Below, one piece after another: positions 32,620 through 40,282 of a stretch of 64,000 nt of DNA. A model generated the notes under the pieces. That model was not told the DNA's origin. It did no database searches and was given only the letters and a program-made list of their open reading frames with translations. Position 1 is the stretch's first letter; every line of letters begins with the position of its first letter. The position numbers and the translations under genes are program-made. Where the stretch lies: the NCBI RefSeq assembly GCF_051650185.1, contig NZ_JBOFIN010000108.1:40394-104393 (forward strand). Direction: 5' to 3'. Origin of the DNA: Scandinavium sp051650185. Its GTDB lineage: Bacteria; Pseudomonadota; Gammaproteobacteria; Enterobacterales; Enterobacteriaceae.

Positions 32620-33417
32620 ATGATTAAATGGCCCTGGAAAGCACATGACGCCCCCCAAAACGCGGATATTCCGTGGGAACAGGCACTTGCCATTCCCATT
32701 CTGGCTACGCTCACAAAGGCCGAGCAGGAAAAGCTGATCCGACTTGCAGACCGCTTCTTGCAGCAAAAACGCCTCGTTCCTTTGCAAGGGCTGGAAATGT
32801 CGCACATCAGCTCTGCACGTATTGCCATGCTCTTTTGTTTGCCCGTGCTTGAACTTGGCATCGAGTGGCTCGACGGCTTTCATGAAGTCCTCATCTACCC
32901 TGCGCCGTTCGTCGTGGACGATGAGTGGGAAGACGACATCGGCCTAGTCCACAGCCAGCGGGTTGTCCAGTCTGGACAAAGCTGGCAGCAAGGGCCGATT
33001 GTCCTGAACTGGCTGGATATTCAGGACTCCTTCGACGCGTCAGGTTTCAACCTGATCGTTCATGAAGTGGCGCATAAGCTGGACACCCGCAACGGTGACC
33101 GCGCAAATGGCATACCCCTCATCCACCTACGTGAAGTCGCGGGTTGGGAACACGATCTCCACGCCGCCATGGATAACATTCAGGATGAAATCGATTTAGT
33201 GGGCGAAAGTGCCGCAAGCATCGATGCTTACGCCGCGACCGATCCTGCTGAATGTTTCGCCGTGCTTTCAGAATACTTCTTTAGCGCACCCGAACTCTTC
33301 GCCCCCCGCTTCCCCGCGCTGTGGCAGCGTTTCTGTCATTTTTATCAGCAGGACCCGCTGCAGAGAATTCGTGAAAATGGCGGAGATGAAAGCTCAAACT
33401 TGCGTGTAGTTCACTAA
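32620..33417 (+). CDS. mtfA: Mlc titration factor A, zinc peptidase
   Basis: A 265-residue cytoplasmic protein (YeeI) that binds the repressor Mlc and so relieves repression of ptsG; it also has aminopeptidase activity. The zinc motif HEVAHKLD (HExxH) lies in the centre, with a third ligand region in DPAECFAVLSEYFF. The ATG at 32620 gives MIKWPWK as in E. coli; a frame open 33 bases upstream has no homology. It is a single gene between serU and asnT. Confidence 0.95.
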   Translation: MIKWPWKAHDAPQNADIPWEQALAIPILATLTKAEQEKLIRLADRFLQQKRLVPLQGLEMSHISSARIAMLFCLPVLELGIEWLDGFHEVLIYPAPFVVDDEWEDDIGLVHSQRVVQSGQSWQQGPIVLNWLDIQDSFDASGFNLIVHEVAHKLDTRNGDRANGIPLIHLREVAGWEHDLHAAMDNIQDEIDLVGESAASIDAYAATDPAECFAVLSEYFFSAPELFAPRFPALWQRFCHFYQQDPLQRIRENGGDESSNLRVVH

Positions 33418-33517
33418 AAGCACGCATTGCCGAGATTTCATGCAATTGAATCAGGCAGTTAATTTTAGTGTTGACACAAAAAACGAGGCCCATTAATATG
33501 CGCCTCGTTCACACGAT

Positions 33518-33593
33518 TCCTCTGTAGTTCAGTCGGTAGAACGGCGGACTGTTAATCCGTATGTCACTGGTTCGAGTCCAGTCAGAGGAGCCA
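33518..33593 (+). tRNA. asnT: tRNA-Asn(GTT), first copy
   Basis: A 76-base tRNA starting TCCTCTGTAGTTCAGTCGGT, anticodon loop CTGTTAATC with anticodon GTT, encoded CCA end. An intrinsic terminator follows at 33602-33628. The same gene with the same flanks recurs at 55083 (direct) and 59387 (inverted). Confidence 0.98.
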
Positions 33594-33601
33594 AATTTAG
33601 A

Positions 33602-33628
33602 AAAGCCTGCTTTCGAGCAGGCTTTTTG
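33602..33628 (+). terminator. Terminator of tRNA-Asn copy 1
   Basis: GCCTGC, loop TTTCGA, GCAGGC and five thymines directly after the tRNA. Confidence 0.85.
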
Positions 33629-33633
33629 CTTTT

Positions 33634-34584
33634 CTAGATTTGGTAGTCAATCGCCGCTTCTTCAGGCTCCATCACCTGCCGTTTGATCTCGTCGACGGAA
33701 AGCCCTGCGTTGCAGAGTTCAAGGAAACGCCACACGTAGTTTCGCTGAAGCTGGCCTCGCTTCAGGCCCAGCCAGACTGTATTGGCATCGAACAGATGAT
33801 GCGTATCGAGGCGGGTGAAACGCCCTGTTTCCTGATTATCTCCCGACTGCTCCGCCACCAGCCCCACACCCAGCCCTAACTCAACGTAGGTTTTGATCAC
33901 ATCAGAATCCTGCGCGCTCAGCACAATATCCGGGACTAAACCCTTGCGATTGAAGGCTTCATCAATGCGAGAACGGCCAGTAATTCCCTGTCGATAGGTG
34001 ATGAGCGGCCAGCGAGCGATGGCTTCCAGCGTTAACGGCGATGTTTGTGTCAAAGGGTGGCCTTCGGGGACTAACAGGTTGTGATGCCAACGAAACCACG
34101 GGAAGGCTGCCAGCGTGCTGTCATTACTCAGGCGTTCACTGGCAATACCGATATCTGCTCCACCGTTATGCAGCAGTGCCTCAATTTCCTGCGGCGTACC
34201 CTGGATAAGCTCCAGGCGAACATCCTTGAACAGTTCACGGAAGGCTTTGATCACCGGCGGCAAGCTATAGCGCGCCTGAGTGTGAGTGGTGGCGATAGTC
34301 AGTACGCCCGAGGCGTCATTGGTGAATAAATCCGCCAGGCGGCGCACATTGCTCGCTTCATTCAGGATTCGTTCAGCGATAACAAGAAGCGCTTTACCGG
34401 GTTCCGTCATGCCTAACAGACGTTTGCCGCGGCGGATGAAAATCTCAATTCCGAGTTCTTCCTCCAACTCGCGAATATGGCGGCTAACGCCAGATTGAGA
34501 GGTATAAAGCATATTGGCGACTTCGGTCAGGTTGTAATCCTGCCGTGCCGCCTCGCGAATGATTTTTAATTGCTGGAAATTCAC
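33634..34584 (-). CDS. cbl: LysR regulator Cbl
   Basis: A 316-residue LysR-type activator related to CysB, controlling use of alternative sulfur sources (ssu, tau genes) under sulfate limitation. The N-terminal helix-turn-helix (NLTEVANMLYTSQSGVSRHIRELEEELG) is followed by the effector domain that senses adenosine phosphosulfate in E. coli. It follows nac on the same strand, as in E. coli. Confidence 0.96.
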   Translation of the reverse strand: MNFQQLKIIREAARQDYNLTEVANMLYTSQSGVSRHIRELEEELGIEIFIRRGKRLLGMTEPGKALLVIAERILNEASNVRRLADLFTNDASGVLTIATTHTQARYSLPPVIKAFRELFKDVRLELIQGTPQEIEALLHNGGADIGIASERLSNDSTLAAFPWFRWHHNLLVPEGHPLTQTSPLTLEAIARWPLITYRQGITGRSRIDEAFNRKGLVPDIVLSAQDSDVIKTYVELGLGVGLVAEQSGDNQETGRFTRLDTHHLFDANTVWLGLKRGQLQRNYVWRFLELCNAGLSVDEIKRQVMEPEEAAIDYQI

Positions 34585-34682
34585 CCTTTCCTCCAGGGAC
34601 CTTCAGACATAACGCTATTGTTAGAGTCTGCGGCCCTGGCGAACAAATAATAAAAACCAGCAACTTATTCCATTCCGCTATA

Positions 34683-35600
34683 TCAACTGACCAGCTGCAG
34701 CTCGCGATTTTCCAGCGACGGACGGCTGACCAGTGACATCAGGATCTCTTTTACCGCCTGAGCCTGCGGCGACAGCGAACCACGAGCGGACATATTGAGC
34801 GATAACGGCAAGCTCATCGACGGCGTGGTGATTCGCGCCATCCAGCCATTTGCGGAAGCGCAGAGGGTACGGGCCGCCGATTCAGGCAGTACCGTCACGC
34901 CCATTCCGCTGGCAATGGCCGCCGTCAGCGTAGAAATAGATTCAATTTCCCCAATAATTTTTGCCGTCAATCGGCGCAGGGAAAACGCTTCATCCACGCG
35001 TGCCCGCACGGCGCTGTAGTCACGAGGCAGGAACAAATTCATCTCAGCGATAGCCAGCAGATCAACACTCTGCCCCGGGCAGTCACGGGTGCCCACCAGC
35101 CACAAATCCTCTTTCAGTAGTTGTTGACTGGTCAGCCCGGCAACCGGAGAACGTTCATACAGCACGGCCATATCCAGTTGGCCATTCAGCAATTTATCGT
35201 TCAGGACATTCCCACTGTTCTCATGCAAATAGACCATCACTTCAGGCAGTTCATTGCGCACAGCCTGGAGCAGCGGCATGGTCACAGAGGACGCCGCAGT
35301 TCCAGGTGCCAGGCCAATGGACACCTGGCCGCTGAGCGTCTGACCGATATTGTTGACCGCAAGCTGAGCCTGTTCGCACTGACGCAAAATGGTCCGCGCA
35401 TGGGTGTAGAGAATTTTTCCGGCTTCTGTTGGCGTCACTCCCCGCTTGGTGCGAATCAGGAGTTGCTGATCCATCTCACCTTCGAGCGTAGCCACCTGCT
35501 GGCTCAATGCGGGCTGAGCGATATGCAACACCTCAGCAGCCTGAGTCAGGCTGCCGATATCGACGATTTTCACGAAGTATTTCAGTCGTCTTAAGTTCAT
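34683..35600 (-). CDS. nac: Nitrogen assimilation control protein Nac
   Basis: A 305-residue LysR regulator that couples sigma-54/NtrC nitrogen control to sigma-70 promoters. It starts MNLRRLKYFVKIVDIGSLTQ at 35600, the conserved Nac N-terminus; the long upstream frame crosses the promoter. The winged helix-turn-helix occupies residues about 1-60 and the effector domain follows. A sigma-54 promoter lies 58 bases upstream and an NtrC-type site further up, fitting nitrogen-starvation induction. Confidence 0.96.
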   Translation of the reverse strand: MNLRRLKYFVKIVDIGSLTQAAEVLHIAQPALSQQVATLEGEMDQQLLIRTKRGVTPTEAGKILYTHARTILRQCEQAQLAVNNIGQTLSGQVSIGLAPGTAASSVTMPLLQAVRNELPEVMVYLHENSGNVLNDKLLNGQLDMAVLYERSPVAGLTSQQLLKEDLWLVGTRDCPGQSVDLLAIAEMNLFLPRDYSAVRARVDEAFSLRRLTAKIIGEIESISTLTAAIASGMGVTVLPESAARTLCASANGWMARITTPSMSLPLSLNMSARGSLSPQAQAVKEILMSLVSRPSLENRELQLVS

Positions 35601-35657
35601 TTTGCCTCCAGTTTGGGGATGCCAGTACCAGGCCGGCGATTCAGTTGTCGGAGGAGT

Positions 35658-35673
35658 TGCAATATGCTTGCCA
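35658..35673 (-). promoter_or_regulatory. Sigma-54 promoter of nac
   Basis: The minus strand reads TGGCAAGCATATTGCA: GG and GC are ten bases apart, matching the -24/-12 consensus TGGCAC-N5-TTGCA. It is placed 58 bases before the nac ATG. Confidence 0.85.
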
Positions 35674-35790
35674 GTTTTTGAACACCCGCGCGAAGCGTGC
35701 CTAACCGACCGCAAAATAAGAGATTCTGATAATATTCGCCGTATCAGTAGCCAGCCAACAGATTGCGCTATGCCCCATACGGGGACGATC

Positions 35791-35807
35791 TGCACCAATG
35801 CGGTGCG
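35791..35807. promoter_or_regulatory. NtrC binding site upstream of nac
   Basis: TGCACCAATGCGGTGCG is a near match to the NtrC palindrome TGCACCA-N3-TGGTGCA. It lies about 120 bases upstream of the sigma-54 core, a normal enhancer distance. Confidence 0.75.
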
Positions 35808-35815
35808 CATAGTGC

Positions 35816-36376
35816 TTATTTTCTGCGACGGAACTGGCTCGTTGACACTTCGCATTTCAAAAAACCAGACACAAAATGCATCAATGCACTCGCCTGTTTA
35901 CCCTCTGGAAAAAGTGAGTGAATTACGGGCTGAGGCTTGGCGTGGATAAGCAACAAGACGGGCATTGACGGTATTTCACAAGCCAGAGCCGATAGTGATT
36001 CAGACAACGCAAGCGACGCATCAAGAACGATGATCACCGAGAAGTGGGTGAATGCCTCCTGAAAAGCGCTCAACAACTTTTCCGGTGGAACAAAAATGTC
36101 ACCGACACCTTGATGAGTGCTAAAGCAAGACAAAGGCAGGGCTTCAGCCAGACGTGAAGCCATCGCCTCTTTGTCTCGATCCAGAGTAAAAAGCGCAATT
36201 GACTCAGGCTGGACTGTCGCCCCAGAGGGGTTTTCTTTTACAGAAGGCGACAGCTCGTGAACATCTTTTAAGACGAGTAATGGCGTGGGCCGCAAAGGGT
36301 TTGCCACAGACGGCTGTGCTGTCACGCTTTTCAGAATACGTTCGACATGAACATTCAGATACTGTTTTGCTACCAT
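35816..36376 (-). CDS. Stand-alone CbiG N-terminal-like protein under a B12 riboswitch
   Basis: A 186-residue protein with no assigned function. Residues about 58-170 (PESIALFTLDRDKEAMASRLAEALPLSCF...FQEAFTHFSVIIVL) resemble the N-terminal domain of the cobalt-precorrin hydrolase CbiG, but the glycine-rich GATG-type motif and the catalytic C-terminal domain are absent. The first 20 residues (YLNVHVERILKSV) could form an amphipathic helix. The ATG at 36376 has an AGGAATCAGGG ribosome site. It lies exactly where cbiA begins in Salmonella, after a cobalamin riboswitch, so cellular B12 should repress it. It is neither frameshifted nor interrupted. Confidence 0.6.
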   Translation of the reverse strand: MVAKQYLNVHVERILKSVTAQPSVANPLRPTPLLVLKDVHELSPSVKENPSGATVQPESIALFTLDRDKEAMASRLAEALPLSCFSTHQGVGDIFVPPEKLLSAFQEAFTHFSVIIVLDASLALSESLSALACEIPSMPVLLLIHAKPQPVIHSLFPEGKQASALMHFVSGFLKCEVSTSQFRRRK

Positions 36377-36484
36377 CCCCTGATTCCTCTTCAGGGTGGT
36401 AAGGGTCATGTTAAGTGACGTGCAGCGACATTGACTCGCCACGCGTCTCTGAGCAACCCACTTCCCACCGAAGTTGTTGGTCAT

Positions 36485-36640
36485 CGCCAGCAGGCAGGTC
36501 TTCTGGCTGAGCGTCATCCTCCCCCGCCCTTCCCAATCTTACGATCAGTGGTTCTACGGGTTCGTCGGCATCACAGCAGCGGGGGCTGCGGGGGATTTTC
36601 ACCCCCTTCCCTGCCACAAACGTGGCTAACCTGTTGGCTT
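36485..36640 (-). promoter_or_regulatory. Cobalamin riboswitch
   Basis: On the minus strand the conserved elements appear in order: GGGAAGGGGGTGAAAATCC, a CCGCAGCCCCCGCTGCTGTGA stem, ACCACTG, TGGGAAGG, GATGA and GCCAGAAGACCTGCC. This is the AdoCbl riboswitch (B12 box) of enterobacterial cob/btuB leaders. It lies between the pocR 3' end and the CbiG-like gene, where the Salmonella cbi operon leader lies. About 110 bases of leader separate it from the start codon. Confidence 0.93.
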
Positions 36641-36691
36641 ATCGGGCGGCTTTCGCCGCATTTACGTTAACACTGTCCCACAACGTACCCA

Positions 36692-37609
36692 CTAACTGAT
36701 TTCATAGGCAGGTACAGGCGTGGCTGTGTCTTTCCTTTGCTGACGAAAAACCTGCGGCGTCACCTGGTAGGTTTGACGAAAGACTTTGCAAAAATAGCTG
36801 GGTTGAGAAAAGCCCAAATTACGTGCAATGCTGGCGATACTCCAGTCACTATGACAAAGCAGCTCTTTGGCATTCACCATACGTTGCTGAGTCACCCAGG
36901 CATTGAAGCCAATCCCCTGATATTTTTTGAATAATTTGCTGAAATAGTACGGGCTGAGATAGACGTGTGAGGCCACCTCTTCGAGCCGGAGATCTTCTGA
37001 GAGGTGTGCCTCAATGTAGCGCAAGGCCTTTTTCATTTTGCTGTCATGCGGTAAAGGCGGCTTGCGGCTCACCGCAACGGGGGTGGGATTATCCTTGATC
37101 ATCACAAAGCTGAGCTGCTTTTTGAGATAGTTCTCGACAATCAGCTTCAGCAGTTCCGCCGAGGCGATCACCCGGGCATAGTCTACCTCAGGGACATTAA
37201 GAAACTCATTGAGCAAATCGGGATCCGCACGCCAGCATTCATCCACCCGAAGAATATCAACCAGTTCGACATCATGGCTCAGCCTTACCTGACCGCAGAG
37301 CACAAAGCCCACCAAATGCCCGGCGATCACCAAAGGAATGGAAAAATCTGTGAGCCCGGCATGACAACGATAGATACAAGGCTCATCGGATTTCGACGCC
37401 TCCAGCCCGCCACAACGATCGCTTAGTCGGCAGCGAGAACTGTGCTGAGGATGCTGACGCATCAGTTGGCAAAACGGCGTGAAATTGAATAACTCAGAAA
37501 TTTCGTCGCCATGAATGTTGACGACCACAACCGCCAGACCGGTGGCTTTAGCAAAATCTTGGGCAATTTTATTAATAAGTTCTGAGTTAAGGGTACTTGC
37601 AGATATCAT
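36692..37609 (-). CDS. pocR: AraC-family activator PocR
   Basis: A 305-residue activator of the pdu (and in Salmonella cob) genes in response to 1,2-propanediol. It has an N-terminal PocR sensory domain with conserved cysteines (FCQLMRQHPQHSSRCRLSDRCG...PCIYRCHAGL, about 45-85) and two C-terminal AraC helix-turn-helix motifs (from about 195). It follows pduF on the same strand. The 209 bases between them presumably carry its promoter; I saw no exact CRP site there. Confidence 0.95.
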   Translation of the reverse strand: MISASTLNSELINKIAQDFAKATGLAVVVVNIHGDEISELFNFTPFCQLMRQHPQHSSRCRLSDRCGGLEASKSDEPCIYRCHAGLTDFSIPLVIAGHLVGFVLCGQVRLSHDVELVDILRVDECWRADPDLLNEFLNVPEVDYARVIASAELLKLIVENYLKKQLSFVMIKDNPTPVAVSRKPPLPHDSKMKKALRYIEAHLSEDLRLEEVASHVYLSPYYFSKLFKKYQGIGFNAWVTQQRMVNAKELLCHSDWSIASIARNLGFSQPSYFCKVFRQTYQVTPQVFRQQRKDTATPVPAYEIS

Positions 37610-37818
37610 GAATTCCCTCCTCAGTTAATTTATTGTTGAAAGGTTAAGCCATGCTGCGTATTTCCGATCAACACCTGGCACAGCGTAAATAAAGAATTAA
37701 GGGACAATATCAAAAGTCCCCTGTTGCCAGGAAACTTTTCCGCCATTAGTGAAAGCAGATCACGAAAAGATTTTCTGTGTTTCATCAATCTGTGATCTGC
37801 GGCGATCCAGTTCGCACT

Positions 37819-38616
37819 TTATTCAATAGCACAGGCATTACAAGGCAGATTCTTGCCAATGAAAAAGCGATAGATAGCTGCACCAATACAAGCACCAATA
37901 ACAGGCGCTACTATCGGCACCACAAAATAAGGCATATCCCGTCCGCCCGTCATCGCAATATCACCCCATCCGGCAAACCAGGTGAAAAGTTTCGGCCCAA
38001 AGTCACGCGCCGGGTTCATAGCAAAACCGGTTAACGGTGCCGTGGCAGCCCCAAGCACCGCGACTAAAAGCCCAATCAGCAACGGGGCCAGCGCACCTTT
38101 TGGCACACCATTGCCGTCGTCCGTCAACGCCATGATCATTCCCATCAGCATTGAGGTGATAACCACTTCAACCAACGCGGCCTGCCACACACTGATGGCT
38201 GCGGCGGGATAAGTGCTGAAAATGCTGGCCAGTTGCAGGCTCTCGACGCTGCCACGTAACAGTTGATGCGCAGACTCATATTCTGTAAACAACGTTTGAT
38301 AAAGAAACCAGGCTAACAATGCCCCGCCAAAAGCACCGAGGAACTGCGACAACGCGTATGGCACCACCTTTCGGCCCGGGAAGCAGGCGAACAGCCATAA
38401 GGCAATCGTCACCGCAGGGTTAAGATGCGCCCCGGAAATCCCGGCGGTCAAATACACAGCCAGAGAAATCCCCAGCCCCCAAACGATGCATATCTCCCAC
38501 AGTCCAAAATCTGCACCGGCCAGTTTCGCTGCGCTAAGGCAGCCAATGCCCAGGAATAGAAACAGTCCAGTCCCCAAAAACTCGGCAACGCATTGTGCTT
38601 TTAATGAATCATTCAT
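37819..38616 (-). CDS. pduF: Propanediol diffusion facilitator PduF
   Basis: A 265-residue MIP/aquaglyceroporin family channel for 1,2-propanediol. The two pore motifs are HLNPAVTIAL and MNPARDFGP, and six membrane helices plus two half-helices are visible. The ATG at 38616 (MNDSLKAQCVAEFLGTGLFLF) is chosen; a longer frame of 25 residues lacks homology. It diverges from pduA. Confidence 0.95.
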   Translation of the reverse strand: MNDSLKAQCVAEFLGTGLFLFLGIGCLSAAKLAGADFGLWEICIVWGLGISLAVYLTAGISGAHLNPAVTIALWLFACFPGRKVVPYALSQFLGAFGGALLAWFLYQTLFTEYESAHQLLRGSVESLQLASIFSTYPAAAISVWQAALVEVVITSMLMGMIMALTDDGNGVPKGALAPLLIGLLVAVLGAATAPLTGFAMNPARDFGPKLFTWFAGWGDIAMTGGRDMPYFVVPIVAPVIGACIGAAIYRFFIGKNLPCNACAIE

Positions 38617-39190
38617 CGTGACACCTTCTGATAAGAAATTGTGCCTATAGCCACCGACTCCCTGACTGGCGGTAACGGACAGGAGGTTCACCGGGATGAT
38701 GCGCCCGTTCGCAATTCACCCGATGTTGATTACAAACTCTCACTATAAAAACAAACCGATGGAAATTGTTGGCAACCTCTTGAGTCGCTCAAGAAAATAA
38801 ATCAGAAGCTATAGCAAATTATTGCTCTCAATAAATGGCTAATGGCATAGCTGTCAGCTACTGAAGCCAGGAAAATAATTCTGTTTGAATAATAAAGTTA
38901 TGCTTATTTTAGTTTTTATTATACCGGCATTAGTCACAATCCACTCGGCCCCTAACAAATAACCACAACTCTGTCATTATAAATAATGTAAAACTGATGT
39001 GAGCAAAACAAAATAGTCACACCCAAGCTGGATTTATTTCCATTCAAATACAATGGCTTCAAAATTCATACGCCAATTAAGTCACATAACCCCACTATTC
39101 TTTTTTTCACCCTGAACCTCAGGTCAGCCATTCTTTTTCTTTTCTTCTTTTTATAGTCGTGCTCATCAAGGCAACTCAGTTGAGGTTTTT
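38617..39190. promoter_or_regulatory. Divergent pduF-pduA control region
   Basis: This 574-base gap holds no gene. The left part (38617-38720) is the pduF leader. The centre is AT-rich. TATAGT at 39152-39157 is a possible pduA -10. Several TCACA/TGTGA half-sites (for example near 38932, 38998, 39025 and 39082) are not correctly paired for CRP. PocR sites are expected here from Salmonella but cannot be placed with certainty. TTGAGG before the pduA ATG is the ribosome site. Confidence 0.55.
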
Positions 39191-39484
39191 ATGCAACAAG
39201 AAGCACTGGGCATGGTGGAAACCAAAGGGCTAACCGCGGCAATCGAAGCGGCTGATGCCATGGTGAAGTCTGCCAATGTAGGGCTGGTGGGTTACGAGAA
39301 AATTGGCTCCGGGCTGGTCACCGTGATTGTCCGCGGCGATGTCGGTGCAGTGAAAGCCGCGACCGATGCAGGCGCAGCGGCTGCCCGCAATGTAGGGGAA
39401 GTGAAAGCCGTTCACGTCATTCCTCGCCCTCACAGCGATGTCGAGAAAATTTTACCCAAAGGAATAACCCATGAGCAGCAATGA
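39191..39484 (+). CDS. pduA: BMC shell hexamer PduA
   Basis: A 97-residue BMC-domain protein forming the major hexameric facet of the Pdu microcompartment, with a pore thought to pass propanediol. The canonical GMVETKGLTAAIEAADAMVKSANV and the tail HVIPRPHSDVEKILP are present. It is three residues longer than the Salmonella protein at the C-terminus (GITHEQQ). It overlaps pduB by 14 bases. Confidence 0.97.
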   Translation: MQQEALGMVETKGLTAAIEAADAMVKSANVGLVGYEKIGSGLVTVIVRGDVGAVKAATDAGAAAARNVGEVKAVHVIPRPHSDVEKILPKGITHEQQ

Positions 39485-40265
39485 ACTGGTCGAACAGATC
39501 ATGGCTCAGGTGATGGCCCGCGTGGCAACGCCCGATAGCTCTCCTACGACGCGAGAATCAGTGATGGCAGAGAAAAATTGCAGTTTAACGGAATTTGTCG
39601 GTACCGCGATCGGTGACACCGTCGGTCTGGTCATTGCTAATGTGGACAGCGCCCTTCTGGAAGCCATGAAGTTAGAAAAGCACTATCGCTCAATTGGCAT
39701 TTTAGGCGCCCGCACCGGGGCGGGGCCGCACATTATGGCCGCCGATGAAGCGGTAAAAGCCACCAACACCGAAGTTGTCTGCATTGAATTGCCTCGTGAC
39801 ACCAAAGGCGGCGCGGGCCACGGCTCGCTGATCATTCTTGGCGGCAACGACGTATCTGATGTGAAACGTGGCATCGAAGTGGCGCTGAAGGAGCTTGATC
39901 GCACGTTTGGCGATGTCTATGGCAACGAAGCCGGGCATATCGAGCTGCAATACACCGCACGAGCCAGCCACGCGCTGGAAAAAGCCTTTGGTGCCCAGCT
40001 CGGGCGAGCCTGCGGGGTCATCGTGGGAGCGCCTGCTGCTGTGGGCGTGCTGATGGCAGACACCGCGCTAAAAGCAGCCAACGTAGATGTTGTCGCCTAC
40101 AGCTCACCAGCTCACGGAACCAGCTTCAGCAACGAAGCCATTTTGGTGATTTCCGGGGATTCCGGTGCCGTGCGCCAGGCCGTCATTTCAGCCCGAGAAA
40201 TCGGCAAAACGGTGCTGGCAACGCTGGGCAGCGAACCGCAAAACGATCGCCCCTCCTACATCTGA
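39471..40265 (+). CDS. pduB: BMC shell trimer PduB/PduB'
   Basis: A 264-residue tandem-BMC shell protein. In Salmonella two products arise, the second from an internal start. Here Met32 (MAEKNCSLTEFVGT) would give a 233-residue PduB', the same length as in Salmonella. The N-terminal extension of PduB (NELVEQIMAQVMARV) is an amphipathic helix thought to link the shell to the enzyme core. Confidence 0.96.
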   Translation: MSSNELVEQIMAQVMARVATPDSSPTTRESVMAEKNCSLTEFVGTAIGDTVGLVIANVDSALLEAMKLEKHYRSIGILGARTGAGPHIMAADEAVKATNTEVVCIELPRDTKGGAGHGSLIILGGNDVSDVKRGIEVALKELDRTFGDVYGNEAGHIELQYTARASHALEKAFGAQLGRACGVIVGAPAAVGVLMADTALKAANVDVVAYSSPAHGTSFSNEAILVISGDSGAVRQAVISAREIGKTVLATLGSEPQNDRPSYI

Positions 40266-40282
40266 CAGCGTGAGGCTGACGC

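Noticed and set aside
37746..37764. GTGA...TCAC pair as a CRP site before pocR
   Set aside because: The spacer is seven bases and not six, and the outer positions do not match.
38998..39030. TGTGA and TCACA near 39000-39027 as a CRP site for pduA
   Set aside because: The half-sites are separated by 14 bases, not six, so they cannot form one CRP operator.
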